DNA from: Magnetovibrio sp. | GTDB lineage: Bacteria > Pseudomonadota > Alphaproteobacteria > Rhodospirillales > Magnetovibrionaceae | NCBI GenBank assembly: GCA_026196495.1 | Contig: JAPHSY010000001.1 | Span: 62,001 to 126,000, forward strand | Reading direction: 5' to 3' | DNA: 64,000 bases | Part shown: positions 18,494 through 27,397 of the stretch, in pieces | How the letters are laid out: every line of letters begins with the position of its first letter | Numbering within the stretch: the stretch's first letter is position 1 | Program-made: the position numbers and the translations under genes | The notes under the pieces: generated by a model | Seen by the model: only the letters and a program-made list of their open reading frames with translations | Told to the model about the DNA's origin: nothing | Database searches by the model: none

Positions 18494-20617
18494 ATGTTTA
18501 AAGAATTCCGTAAAGAACTTGAATGGGGCGGTCGCACGCTGGTTTTCGAAACCGGTAAGATTGCACGCCAAGCCAGCGGTGCCGTAATGGTAACGTACGG
18601 CGAAACGAAAGTACTGTGCACCGTGGTCGCTATGGATAGCGAACGCCCGGGCATCGACTTCTTCCCGCTGTCAGTTCACTACCAAGAAAAAACCTATGCT
18701 GCTGGCCGTATCCCCGGTGGCTTCTTCAAACGCGAAGGTCGTCCGTCTGAAAAAGAAACGTTGACGTCTCGTTTGATTGACCGTCCGATCCGCCCGCTGT
18801 TCGCCAAAGGCTTCAAAAACGAAGTTCAAGTGATCTGTACTGTTGTTCAACACGACATGGAAAACGATCCGGATATGGTTGCCATGGTTGGTACATCTGC
18901 TGCGATGTGCATTTCCGGTGCTCCGTTCATGGGCCCCATCGGTGGTGCTCGCGTTGGCCGCATAGATGGTGAATACGTTTTGAACCCACTTTTGGACACC
19001 ATGCCTGATTCCGATTTGGATCTGGTTGTAGCGGGTACCAAAGAAGGCGTGTTGATGGTTGAATCCGAAGCTTCTGAGCTCAGCGAAGAAGTGATGTTGG
19101 GTGCCGTGGCTTTCGGTCACGAAGCATTCCAACCGGTTATCGACGCGATCATCGAATTGGCTGAACATTGCGCTAAAGAGCCAATGGAACTGAAAGCCGA
19201 AATCGAAGGCACCGACGCTGTCAAAGCGAAAGTCAAGGAATTGGCTGAAGCGGGTCTGCGCGACGCTTACAAAATCTCTGACAAGCTCGAACGTCAAGCG
19301 GCTGTTGCTGCGGCAAAAGATGCAGCCAAAGCCGCGATCACCGAATCTGGTGAATTTGACGCTGATCTGCTGGAAGCCACTTTGGGCGATGCGCTCAAGT
19401 CCGTGGAAAAAAGCATCGTGCGCATGTCCATCTTGGAAACCGGCGTTCGTATTGACGGTCGCGACACCAAAACGGTTCGCCCGATCAACACCGAAGTTGG
19501 CATCTTGCCGCGTTCACACGGCTCTGCCCTGTTCACGCGTGGCGAAACCCAGTCCATCGGTGTTGCCACCTTGGGCACGGGTTCCGATGAGCAAATCATT
19601 GATGCGCTCGAAGGTTCTTACCGTTCGCACTTTATGCTGCACTACAACTTCCCGCCGTACTCTGTCGGTGAAGCGGGTCGCTTTGGCGCTACGGGCCGTC
19701 GTGAAATTGGTCACGGTAAATTGGCATACCGTGCCATCAATCCGGTTATGCCAACCAAAGAAGATTTCCCCTACACCATCCGTGTGGTCTCTGAAATCAC
19801 TGAATCCAACGGCTCTTCGTCGATGGCGACTGTGTGCTCAACCTCACTGGCATTGATGGATGCTGGTGTTCCTCTGGCTCGCCCGGTCGCGGGTATTGCC
19901 ATGGGCTTGATCAAAGAAGACACTGGCGTTGCTATTTTGTCCGATATCTTGGGTGATGAAGATCACTTGGGCGACATGGACTTTAAAGTTGCCGGTACGG
20001 ACAAGGGCATCACGTCCTTGCAGATGGACATCAAAATCACGTCCATCACGTCTGACATCATGGAAACGGCATTGGAGCAAGCTAGAGACGGTCGTTTGCA
20101 CATCCTGGGCGAAATGGGTCACACCATCGACCATGGTCGTGAAACCGTTGCAGCAACGGCACCGCGCATCGAAACCTTCAAAATTAACAAAGACAAAATC
20201 CGCGACGTTATCGGCGCGGGCGGCAAAGTCATTCGTGAAATTTGCGAAACGACGGGTGCCAAAGTTGATTTGGATGATGATGGTACCGTCAAGGTCGCAG
20301 CCGTAGATGCAGAAGCGATGCAAAAAGCCATCGATTGGATCAAAGGCATCACCGCTGAACCTGAAGTTGGCGTAATCTATCCTGGCAAAGTCGTGAAGAT
20401 CATGGACTTTGGCGCATTCGTGAACTTCATGGGACCGCGCGATGGTTTGGTACACATTTCCGAACTGGCTAACTACCGTGTCGACAAAGTCACCGACATT
20501 GTAAAAGAAGGCCAGGAAGTGAAAGTCAAACTGATCGGCATCGATGATCGTGGCAAAGTTAAATTGTCCATGAAAGTTGTCGACCAAGAATCCGGTGAAG
20601 AAATTAAACCGGAATAG
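18494..20617 (+). CDS. pnp: Polyribonucleotide nucleotidyltransferase (PNPase)
   Basis: Phosphorolytic 3'-5' exoribonuclease of the RNA degradosome. It has two RNase-PH-like domains (the first opening with [20 protein letters not shown], the second around residues 310-540 with [14 protein letters not shown]), then a KH domain ([19 protein letters not shown]) and an S1 domain ([17 protein letters not shown]). 707 residues, full length. The ATG has AAGGAA eight bases upstream. Two hairpins follow the gene. Confidence 0.97.
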   Translation: MFKEFRKELEWGGRTLVFETGKIARQASGAVMVTYGETKVLCTVVAMDSERPGIDFFPLSVHYQEKTYAAGRIPGGFFKREGRPSEKETLTSRLIDRPIRPLFAKGFKNEVQVICTVVQHDMENDPDMVAMVGTSAAMCISGAPFMGPIGGARVGRIDGEYVLNPLLDTMPDSDLDLVVAGTKEGVLMVESEASELSEEVMLGAVAFGHEAFQPVIDAIIELAEHCAKEPMELKAEIEGTDAVKAKVKELAEAGLRDAYKISDKLERQAAVAAAKDAAKAAITESGEFDADLLEATLGDALKSVEKSIVRMSILETGVRIDGRDTKTVRPINTEVGILPRSHGSALFTRGETQSIGVATLGTGSDEQIIDALEGSYRSHFMLHYNFPPYSVGEAGRFGATGRREIGHGKLAYRAINPVMPTKEDFPYTIRVVSEITESNGSSSMATVCSTSLALMDAGVPLARPVAGIAMGLIKEDTGVAILSDILGDEDHLGDMDFKVAGTDKGITSLQMDIKITSITSDIMETALEQARDGRLHILGEMGHTIDHGRETVAATAPRIETFKINKDKIRDVIGAGGKVIREICETTGAKVDLDDDGTVKVAAVDAEAMQKAIDWIKGITAEPEVGVIYPGKVVKIMDFGAFVNFMGPRDGLVHISELANYRVDKVTDIVKEGQEVKVKLIGIDDRGKVKLSMKVVDQESGEEIKPE

Positions 20618-20644
20618 AGACGACGACGGTCTTTCTGAAAACCG

Positions 20645-20712
20645 GGGGCGATCGGGCTATTTGGCCTTGATCGCCCCGTGGGTTTCCCCTGGGGGGTTAC
20701 CAGGGGATTTTG
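20645..20712 (+). terminator. Tandem hairpins after pnp
   Basis: First stem GGGGCGATC/GATCGCCCC (20645-20653 with 20669-20677), second CCCCTGG/CCAGGGG (20686-20692 with 20700-20706) followed by ATTTT. The strong stems with a weak T tract may serve as terminator and 3'-end stabiliser. Confidence 0.6.
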
Positions 20713-20819
20713 GGAGAGACCAAAAAGTCACCACAATTTATCGGCATATTGACGTATGCTGAACAAGGGCTCCCCATTGTTTGTTATGTATTTGTGGGGG
20801 CTGGTCTATCGGAGGTCCC

Positions 20820-22220
20820 GTGAAAGCGCTCAATTCATTTGAAATGTCTGGCAAAGAAGTTTTGCCCCTGGTTGAAGGCGGCAAAGGTGTTGCTGTATCT
20901 AATGGGACCACGGCGGGCGCCTGGGCCAAGGCTGGCGGGATCGGCACGTTTTCGTGTGTGAACCCTGACAGCTACGGCGAAGATGGCACCTACATTCCGC
21001 AAATTTATTACGGTAAAACCCGTTCTGAACGGTTTGAAGAGTTGAAAGCCTACGCCATTCGCGGCGGTATCGAACAAGCCAAAATTGCGCGCGACGTATC
21101 CGGCGGTGAGGGTCGTATCCACATGAACGTATTGTGGGAAGCGGGTGGCACCATTCCCATTTTGCACGGCGTCTTGGACGAAGTGTCGGAACTGGTCAAC
21201 GGCATCACCTGCGGCGCAGGTATGCCTTATAAAGTCGCTGAAATTGCAGCGAGTTACGGCATCAACTACTACCCGATTGTATCATCGGGCCGCGCATTTA
21301 ATGCATTGTGGCGCCGTTCATACAAAAACTATGCAGAATTTTTGGGTGGCGTGGTTTACGAAGATCCGTGGTTGGCCGGTGGTCACAATGGGTTGTCCAA
21401 CTCTGAAAATGCCGATGAACCACAAGAACCCTACGGTCGCTGTGTTGAGTTGCGCAAAATTATGAACGGCTATGGACTAAACCATGTGCCCATCATCATG
21501 GCGGGCGGCGTTTGGTTTTTACGCGATTGGGAAGATTGGCTGGATAACGAAGAGCTGGGGCCGGTGGCGTTCCAATTCGGCACCCGTCCGTTGCTTACAC
21601 AAGAAAGCCCGATTATGCAGGAATGGAAAGACCGTTTGTTGAATTTGAAAGAGGGTGATGTGTACCTCAACCAATTCAGCCCCACAGGTTTCTATTCTTC
21701 TGCCGTTCGCAACCCGTTCTTGCAAGATCTGGTGGAACGTTCGGAGCGCCAAATTGAATACCGTGCCAAAGCTGGCGAAGAAGGCTTTACCGCCGAATTG
21801 CCCTTGGGCCCGCGTCAACGTATTCACTATGTTAAGCCAGAAGACCTGCCCCGTGCCCAGGAATGGATTGCGGCTGGTCAGTCAGAAGGCATGAAAACAC
21901 CAGATGATACGATGGTGTTTGTAACACCTGAAAAATCAAAGAAAATCCTCAAAAGCCAAGCTGAATGCATGTGCTGCTTGAGCCAATGCCGTTTTTCCAA
22001 CTGGGCCGACAATGAAGAGGGCACCACGGGCAAGCGCGCTGATCCCCGTTCTTTCTGTATTCAGAAGGCATTGCAATTGGCTGCTCACGGTGGTGATTTG
22101 GATCAAAGCCTGATGTTTGCGGGCCACAATGCCTACAAATTTGGTCAAGATCCGTTCTATGACGGTGGCTTCATTCCGACCGTTAAGGAATTGGTAGATC
22201 GCATCATCACAGGTGATTAG
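20820..22220 (+). CDS. Nitronate monooxygenase (2-nitropropane dioxygenase)-like flavoprotein
   Basis: TIM-barrel FMN protein of the NPD family, whose known members oxidise nitronates; the true substrate is unclear. Family features are GGKGVAVSNGTTAGAWAKAG near the N-terminus, the loop WLAGGHNGLSN, and VPIIMAGGVW before the phosphate-binding part. The C-terminal extension carries a cysteine cluster (C383, C385, C386, C390, C413) that could hold an Fe-S cluster or zinc. The GTG start was chosen because GGAGG lies just upstream; the frame is open 13 codons earlier. 466 residues, isolated gene. Confidence 0.8.
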   Translation: MKALNSFEMSGKEVLPLVEGGKGVAVSNGTTAGAWAKAGGIGTFSCVNPDSYGEDGTYIPQIYYGKTRSERFEELKAYAIRGGIEQAKIARDVSGGEGRIHMNVLWEAGGTIPILHGVLDEVSELVNGITCGAGMPYKVAEIAASYGINYYPIVSSGRAFNALWRRSYKNYAEFLGGVVYEDPWLAGGHNGLSNSENADEPQEPYGRCVELRKIMNGYGLNHVPIIMAGGVWFLRDWEDWLDNEELGPVAFQFGTRPLLTQESPIMQEWKDRLLNLKEGDVYLNQFSPTGFYSSAVRNPFLQDLVERSERQIEYRAKAGEEGFTAELPLGPRQRIHYVKPEDLPRAQEWIAAGQSEGMKTPDDTMVFVTPEKSKKILKSQAECMCCLSQCRFSNWADNEEGTTGKRADPRSFCIQKALQLAAHGGDLDQSLMFAGHNAYKFGQDPFYDGGFIPTVKELVDRIITGD

Positions 22221-22447
22221 ATGATACTACTTTCTAGAATTGGTTGAATATGCGTAAAAAATGTAAAACCCTACGTAGTTTGGTGTTTTTCTGTTTTGCG
22301 TGATTATTCAACATGTGCTTTACTGTCTACAATGAGTATAAACTAAATGTACTTGTTGAGGGATTGGGGCATAAGATCATCTGGATTGTCCGCAGGGCTG
22401 GGGGGTTCTGTTTTCAGAAGGTCTAGCCAGTCACAAAGGGAGTTAAC

Positions 22448-22855
22448 ATGAGACCTTACGCACAAGTCCTCGAACAGCTTCGAGGTGCAGGTTTGCGTCC
22501 TACACGCCAGCGCCTCGCTCTTGCTAAGTTACTGTTTGAAAACGGCCCGCGCCACATCACTGCTGAAATGTTGCACGCTGAAGCACAAGAAGCATCGATT
22601 CGCGTGTCTTTGGCAACGGTTTACAACACCCTGCACCAATTTACGGATGCAGGATTATTGCGCGAAATCGTTGTTGATCCGACCCGTTCTTATTTCGACA
22701 CCACCACCACCGAACACGGTCACTTCTTCCATGAAGACACTGGCGTGTTGGAAGATATCCCCGGTGGTCAGTTGCACTTGGCTCAATTGCCCAGCGCCCC
22801 GGATGGATCAAAGATTACCGGCGTCGACGTTGTCATTCGTCTAGCCGCTGCATAA
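22448..22855 (+). CDS. irr: Fur-family iron response regulator, Irr type
   Basis: A 135-residue Fur-superfamily regulator. The winged-helix N-terminus reads LRGAGLRPTRQRLALAKLLF, with VSLATVYNTLHQFTDAGLL as the recognition region, and the dimerisation part contains the His-rich TTEHGHFFHEDTG typical of Irr. In alphaproteobacteria Irr represses iron-using genes when haem is scarce. It lacks the C-terminal CxxC zinc sites of true Fur. A terminator closes the gene, and rubrerythrin is next; the adjacency suggests, but does not prove, shared iron/peroxide control. Confidence 0.85.
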   Translation: MRPYAQVLEQLRGAGLRPTRQRLALAKLLFENGPRHITAEMLHAEAQEASIRVSLATVYNTLHQFTDAGLLREIVVDPTRSYFDTTTTEHGHFFHEDTGVLEDIPGGQLHLAQLPSAPDGSKITGVDVVIRLAAA

Positions 22856-22872
22856 TTCAGCAAAATCAATGA

Positions 22873-22906
22873 GATGGAGTGCTTTTTAGAAAGCCTCCAT
22901 CTTTTT
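22873..22906 (+). terminator. Terminator after irr
   Basis: GATGGAG-T-GCTTT pairs with AAAGC-CTCCATC (12 pairs, one bulged T) around TTAG, followed by five T. A textbook intrinsic terminator. Confidence 0.88.
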
Positions 22907-23016
22907 GTTTGACCCCTCTAAACAAAAGCGTATAGTTATGGCCTTGCAGCGCAATATTGAGCTGCATTCCTATTCACATTTTTTGTATTCATCCGCTTTA
23001 TCAGGAGGCCTTTCTC

Positions 23017-23433
23017 ATGGGTTTGAAAGACAGCAAAACCGAAGACAACCTCAAAGCCGCATTTGCTGGCGAGTCCCAAGCGAACCGCCGTTATTTGTAT
23101 TTTGCACAAAAAGCCGACATTGAAGGCTACAACGATGTCGCCACCGTGTTCCGTTCCACCGCCGAAGGTGAAACCGGCCATGCCCACGGCCACTTGGAAT
23201 TTTTGGAAGAAACCGGTGATCCCGCAACGGGCCTGCCCATCGGTGGTACCGGCGAAAACCTCAAAGCCGCAATTGCTGGTGAAACTCACGAATACACCGA
23301 CATGTATCCGGGTATGGCCAAAACCGCACGCGACGAAGGTTTTGATGAAATTGCTGACTGGTTTGAAACCCTGGCGAAAGCGGAAAAATCCCACGCCGGT
23401 CGTTTCCAAAAAGCATTGGACAACCTGGACTAA
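23017..23433 (+). CDS. Rubrerythrin (short form, no rubredoxin domain)
   Basis: Ferritin-like diiron protein, usually an NADH-dependent peroxidase component. Diiron ligand motifs are visible: [46 protein letters not shown] and AEKSHAGRF. At 138 residues it ends without the C-terminal rubredoxin CxxC domain, so an external electron donor is needed. The ATG at 23017 was chosen because AGGAGG lies eight bases upstream; the frame is open 20 codons earlier. Downstream are the Fe-S oxidoreductase and DUF3501 genes with which it commonly clusters. Confidence 0.92.
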   Translation: MGLKDSKTEDNLKAAFAGESQANRRYLYFAQKADIEGYNDVATVFRSTAEGETGHAHGHLEFLEETGDPATGLPIGGTGENLKAAIAGETHEYTDMYPGMAKTARDEGFDEIADWFETLAKAEKSHAGRFQKALDNLD

Positions 23434-23464
23434 TAGAGTCCCGAGGTTGACGGCATTTGCGATG

Positions 23465-23489
23465 CGGGGGGCTTGTCTTTAGCTCCCCG
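23465..23489 (+). other. Hairpin between rubrerythrin and Fe-S oxidoreductase genes
   Basis: CGGGGGGCT pairs with AGCTCCCCG (9 pairs, one G-U) over TGTCTTT. There is no proper T tract after it, so it may reduce rather than stop read-through to the next gene. Confidence 0.45.
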
Positions 23490-23546
23490 TATAGCTGTTT
23501 TCAGACAATTTATTGATCCCCTGATTTATGAACAGGACCTGTAGTT

Positions 23547-24890
23547 ATGCGTGAAGGCAGCCTGGACGCCCCAATACGTCACCCCCTGAACTGGCGTGAT
23601 GAAGATTTTTTGAATGAAGACAAAATTTTCACCGAGTTGGAGCGGGTGTTTGACCTATGCCATGGATGTCGGCGATGCTTCAATCTGTGCGACAGTTTCC
23701 CCACCTTGTTTGATTTGGTGGATGCGTCGCCTACGGAAGAGGTTGATGGTGTAGCCAAGGCTGATTACTGGAAAGTGGTTGATGCCTGTACGCTATGTGA
23801 TATGTGCTTTATGACAAAGTGTCCGTACGTGCCGCCGCATGACTGGAACATTGATTTTCCGCATTTGATGTTACGCGCCCGGGCGATGCAATTTAAGCAG
23901 GGCAAAACCAACAAAAAGCAAGACAAGCTAACCGAAATCGACAAAAACGGCCCTATGGGCGTGAGGTTTTCAGGCCTTGTGAACTGGGCATCCAGTCGTT
24001 CCAATGGCTTAACCCGTCCGATCATGTCTGTGACCCATGATGTACACAAAGATGCATCGTTACCGGAATTTGCCAAACAAACGTGTCGGGATCGGGCCAA
24101 GGCAGAACCCGTAGAGATCAACACCTCAGCCCCGGCACATGGGACGCGCAAAGCTGTGATCTATGCGTCGTGCTTTGGTGAATACAACGACCCGGACATC
24201 GTCTTGGATGCCCGTTCCGTGTTGGCCAAAAACGGTATTGAAGCCGACATCGTCTATCCCGAATGTTGCGGTATGCCGCAATTGGAACAAGGCGATTTGG
24301 AACGTGTTGCAGGTAAGGCTCGTGGTGTGGCCGCGGCATTGAAGTCTTATGTGGATGCTGGCTTTGATATTGTTGTGCCTGTGGCAAGCTGTGCCTTGAT
24401 GCTAAAATTTGAATGGCCTTTGATTGAAACCGATAATGCAGATGTGCAAGCACTGTCTCAGGCCACTTATGATATTACCGAATATATTGTTGATATCTCG
24501 GATAAGGAAGGCCTCGCCGATGGTATCCAGGCCCTGGAAGGTGGCGTGACGGCTCACATCGCGTGCCATGCACGGGCCCAAAATATGGGTCGCAAAGCAC
24601 AAGAACTGCTGAAATTGATACCTGACACCCCCGCGACCATTATTGAACGTTGTTCAGGCCATGGTGGCACCTGGGGCGTTACCAACCAATTTTTTGATGT
24701 TGGCATGAAAGTCGGCGATGCGGTTTTTCGGGATGCTGCAAAGCATGACAGTGCATATGTGGTCAGTGAATGTCCCCTGGCCCGTGATCACATTATTCAA
24801 GGGCTTGCACGTAAAGACAAAACCATAGAAGGTCCAGGGAAAGCATTGCGCCACCCAGTTCAGGTTCTGGCCCGCGCTTACGGACTATAA
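23547..24890 (+). CDS. HdrD/GlpC-type iron-sulfur oxidoreductase
   Basis: A 447-residue soluble protein with two 4Fe-4S motifs (C38-C41-C44-C48 in CHGCRRCFNLC; C81-C84-C87-C92 in CTLCDMCFMTKC). Two cysteine-rich CCG-type domains follow (PECCGMPQLEQGD and ERCSGHGGTWG), as in heterodisulfide reductase subunit D and glycolate/glycerol-3-phosphate oxidase Fe-S subunits. There is no flavoprotein partner nearby. Its conserved position between rubrerythrin and a DUF3501 gene makes electron delivery to rubrerythrin a reasonable guess. The substrate is unknown. Confidence 0.82.
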   Translation: MREGSLDAPIRHPLNWRDEDFLNEDKIFTELERVFDLCHGCRRCFNLCDSFPTLFDLVDASPTEEVDGVAKADYWKVVDACTLCDMCFMTKCPYVPPHDWNIDFPHLMLRARAMQFKQGKTNKKQDKLTEIDKNGPMGVRFSGLVNWASSRSNGLTRPIMSVTHDVHKDASLPEFAKQTCRDRAKAEPVEINTSAPAHGTRKAVIYASCFGEYNDPDIVLDARSVLAKNGIEADIVYPECCGMPQLEQGDLERVAGKARGVAAALKSYVDAGFDIVVPVASCALMLKFEWPLIETDNADVQALSQATYDITEYIVDISDKEGLADGIQALEGGVTAHIACHARAQNMGRKAQELLKLIPDTPATIIERCSGHGGTWGVTNQFFDVGMKVGDAVFRDAAKHDSAYVVSECPLARDHIIQGLARKDKTIEGPGKALRHPVQVLARAYGL

Positions 24891-24907
24891 TTGATTTGGA
24901 GACCACC

Positions 24908-25501
24908 ATGTCCCGCGAAACCCATTCCATCACCCATGATGACATTATGGATATGGCAGAATATGCCAAGGTCAGAGTGGGACGCCGCAAGGCTGTGACC
25001 GAACTGAAAAAGAACCGTCGGGTTCATATTGGTCCTGATGCCACCGCGTATTTTGAAAACTATGACACCATGTGGCACCAAATTCATGAAATGCTGCACA
25101 TTGAACAGGGTGGCGCAGAGCAGGTCGAAGATGAACTGCGGGCCTACAACCCGTTGATTCCCAATGGCCGCGAATTGGTCTGCACGTTGATGTTTGAAAT
25201 TGATGACGAAGATCGGCGCAATACATTTTTGGCCGGGCTGGGCGGGGTAGAAGGCACCGTTAGTCTAACGGTTGCAGGAGATAAAATTACGGCTGTTCCT
25301 GAAGATGATGTGGACCGCACCAATGCCGAGGGCAAGGCCTCATCAATCCAGTTTTTGCACTTTAATTTTACAGATGACCAGGCCGCAGCCTTCAAACAGC
25401 CGGAAACAGAGATCATCCTGTCTATCGGTCATGATGCTTATGGACATATGGTCAAACTGCCACAGGCCGTTCGCACAGCCCTGGCGGGTGATTTAGACTG
25501 A
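24908..25501 (+). CDS. DUF3501 family protein
   Basis: A 197-residue protein of the uncharacterised DUF3501 family. Recognisable parts are ITHDDIMDMAEYAKVR at the N-terminus and TMWHQIHEMLHIEQGG around residues 55-70, whose His/Glu residues could bind a metal. The ATG at 24908 has GGAG six bases before it. It begins 17 bases after the Fe-S oxidoreductase and almost certainly shares its transcript. No biochemical role is established for the family; the context suggests oxidative-stress or iron metabolism. Confidence 0.82.
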   Translation: MSRETHSITHDDIMDMAEYAKVRVGRRKAVTELKKNRRVHIGPDATAYFENYDTMWHQIHEMLHIEQGGAEQVEDELRAYNPLIPNGRELVCTLMFEIDDEDRRNTFLAGLGGVEGTVSLTVAGDKITAVPEDDVDRTNAEGKASSIQFLHFNFTDDQAAAFKQPETEIILSIGHDAYGHMVKLPQAVRTALAGDLD

Positions 25502-25835
25502 TTTTTCCAATTGATCCCTGCTTAGGGGCGGCTGTTGTCGTCATAACCTATTGAAATATTAAGGGTAACGATACTTTATGGGGACATGGCTCGGATAAAG
25601 AGTTTCGTTACGAATGGTCAATAAACATCACTTTGTTGATGATATTTTGAGATGGTTGAGTGGCAACTTTGTGTGAATTTAAGATGTTATTAACCATAAA
25701 ACGCTGATCAGATCGCATGACTTCGTCTGATGCTCAACATATCATCTGACGGATTCAGCCGTTTCGTCATTTATCTGATATTTTTCAGTGAATTGCGGTA
25801 AAGACTTATGCTCAAACTTTTGTCATAAATTTTTC
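25502..25835. other. AT-rich gap with hairpin and repeated TCTGA motifs
   Basis: A 334-base noncoding stretch between two converging genes. It holds a two-part inverted repeat: GTAACG/CGTTAC (25565-25570 with 25606-25611) enclosing CTTTAT/ATAAAG (25574-25579 with 25595-25600). Further on are a CTGATCAG palindrome (25704-25711) and TCTGA at 25726, 25745 and 25774. I see no gene or RNA that I can name. Confidence 0.4.
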
Positions 25836-26336
25836 TTATTCAAAGGCTTCGCCCTTGAGAATCCCCCAAAAATCAGCCCTGTTGAGCCAGCCATCAAAGC
25901 CTTCAACCTCAACCCGACAAAAGGTACTGGCACCGGGACAGGCCAATAGCCGCCCGGAGACGTTGGATTGGACCTGTGCGACAATAGCCGATTTGGCAGA
26001 AGCTTTGGCGCGAACATCACGACTGATCCCGGTGACGATAAATGTGCGTTTGGATGACAGCATGGTTTGGTGAACCCAACCCTGCGCGCCTTCCCAATCG
26101 CGAACTTTTCGCCACGCCTTGTATTCGGCGATGACTTCCAGTGGAAGGCCAGATTTGCGATAGACCCAATCGACCGGATATTGCACCCCGGGGCCAGTGC
26201 GCAGGTTCACTTCACCGGCACGTAAAGAAACGAAACGCGGCAAAGGCAGGCCAGACCCGGACACTTGGGCCAGGGCAGAACCAGCAGCAGATAAGATGAA
26301 ACCGCAGAGCAAAATGCCGGCGAGCGCTTGGCGCAT
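25836..26336 (-). CDS. Secreted SH3-domain protein
   Basis: A 166-residue exported protein: the signal peptide ends near SAAGSALAQ, and a bacterial SH3 (SH3b) domain follows with VNLRTGPGVQYPVDWVY and AQGWVHQTML. A second SH3-like stretch covers about residues 100-160 (GRLLACPG, FDGWLNRADFWGI). Such proteins act in the periplasm, often bound to peptidoglycan. The ATG at 26336 has AAGGAG eight bases upstream; a TTG two codons earlier is less likely. Single gene. Confidence 0.85.
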   Translation of the reverse strand: MRQALAGILLCGFILSAAGSALAQVSGSGLPLPRFVSLRAGEVNLRTGPGVQYPVDWVYRKSGLPLEVIAEYKAWRKVRDWEGAQGWVHQTMLSSKRTFIVTGISRDVRAKASAKSAIVAQVQSNVSGRLLACPGASTFCRVEVEGFDGWLNRADFWGILKGEAFE

Positions 26337-26428
26337 GGCCAAAGCTCCTTTTTAATTTGGGCCAATAGGGCGAACTGATCCGCCCATTTATAAAGCTCAA
26401 GGGGGACGGGTCAACTCTGAGAACCGGA

Positions 26429-26442
26429 CTATGATGTCATAG
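26429..26442. repeat. 14-base palindrome upstream of the SH3 gene
   Basis: CTATGATGTCATAG, arms of six around TG, lies in the 133-base gap between the tetR stop and the SH3-gene start. It could be an operator; the function is not known. Confidence 0.3.
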
Positions 26443-26469
26443 AATGGTTAGCCACGAGTTAAGGTGCTC

Positions 26470-27042
26470 CTAAGCGCCCAGGGATTGTTTGAGGTCTTCT
26501 AAAAGTGGATCCAAAAAGGCTGAAGACCCGCGTGTTTTTGCCAAAAGGGCCGCGCCTTCCAACAATGTGATGATGGCATCGGCTTTGACGCTGGGCTCAG
26601 CGGCATAAAACATAAAGCCGGAGTTGCGTCCCTGGGCCAAAACCCGGGTGAGCCACGTATGAATGATGAGGAAATACTCCGCATTCCGATCTCGCATGGT
26701 TTCAGGCAAGGTTTCCAGCTCTGCCGCAAGTATGCCGCCAGGGCTCATACGCGTACACGTGCGAATGCGTGAGATGAAGGGGGCTAAAAATGTGTCGAGT
26801 TGTTGCCAGGGGTCCAACTGCATTTGATCGATATGCTGAAGGCTGTTTAGCGCCCAGTTGGCATTGCGCTCAGCCAAGGCCGTGCCAAGGTCGGATTTGC
26901 CCGCGAAATGATAATGCACACTGGCTTTGCGAATGCCTAAGACATCGGCGATATCTTGGTAACTGAACGCGTTAAATCCACGGGTTTGCAAAAGATCGTC
27001 TCCGATCTCGACAATTTGTGCACGCGTGTCACCCTTAGTCAT
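26470..27042 (-). CDS. TetR-family transcriptional regulator
   Basis: A 190-residue repressor. The N-terminal helix-turn-helix is clear (FNAFSYQDIADVLGIRKASV followed by HYHFAGKSDLG), and the C-terminal ligand-binding helices include a TetR_C-like segment (AELETLPETMRDRNAEYF). It resembles regulators of efflux or fatty-acid genes, but no ligand can be named. It is divergent from the 2-hydroxyacid dehydrogenase gene, and an inverted repeat 32 bases before its start is a likely own operator. Confidence 0.88.
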   Translation of the reverse strand: MTKGDTRAQIVEIGDDLLQTRGFNAFSYQDIADVLGIRKASVHYHFAGKSDLGTALAERNANWALNSLQHIDQMQLDPWQQLDTFLAPFISRIRTCTRMSPGGILAAELETLPETMRDRNAEYFLIIHTWLTRVLAQGRNSGFMFYAAEPSVKADAIITLLEGAALLAKTRGSSAFLDPLLEDLKQSLGA

Positions 27043-27073
27043 AATATGCCCCTCAAAATATGAAGTATCAAAA

Positions 27074-27091
27074 GCCTATCAAAAGGTAGGC
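27074..27091. promoter_or_regulatory. Candidate TetR operator
   Basis: GCCTATC-AAAA-GGTAGGC, a 7-4-7 inverted repeat with one mismatch, lies 32 bases upstream of the tetR start. Its size and place fit autoregulation. Confidence 0.45.
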
Positions 27092-27270
27092 AATCACGCA
27101 AGAAGTCAATATTTGTAACGGTTTTGTGCGTTTGTGAATTGTATATATAAATTGATGGTCACTAGATTAATCTTAATGCAAAAATGGCTTAATCTTATTT
27201 TGCTAGTAATTTCATGTGCAAATTCTCCATACAAATGGGTTGTTTGGAAGAAATTATGCGAAAACATGTC

Positions 27271-27397
27271 TATAGGCCCGCCTTGGTTCTGGACAGGGTC
27301 TGTTTGAACTGGTACGCAAAAAGGTAAGAGTGTGTTTTGAAAACACATCATTTCCCCAGGTAGTGAAAGAAGCGCCCTAAGAGGGGGCGGGCCTATA
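27271..27397 (+). promoter_or_regulatory. Structured leader of the 2-hydroxyacid dehydrogenase gene
   Basis: A perfect 12-base inverted repeat, TATAGGCCCGCC (27271-27282) and GGCGGGCCTATA (27386-27397), brackets about 100 bases, and its 3' arm covers the ribosome-binding area and the A of the ATG. Inside are AGGG/CCCT, CTGG/CCAG and a terminal hairpin with perfect TGTGTTTT/AAAACACA arms around one G. The long irregular hairpin with a central bubble looks like a regulatory leader or an independent small RNA. The family is not recognised. Confidence 0.5.

Noticed and set aside
27271-27397. Signal recognition particle RNA
   Set aside because: The sequence has CAGG and GCCCTAAG-like pieces reminiscent of 4.5S RNA, but the diagnostic GGAA-tetraloop region does not sit at the tip of the hairpin.
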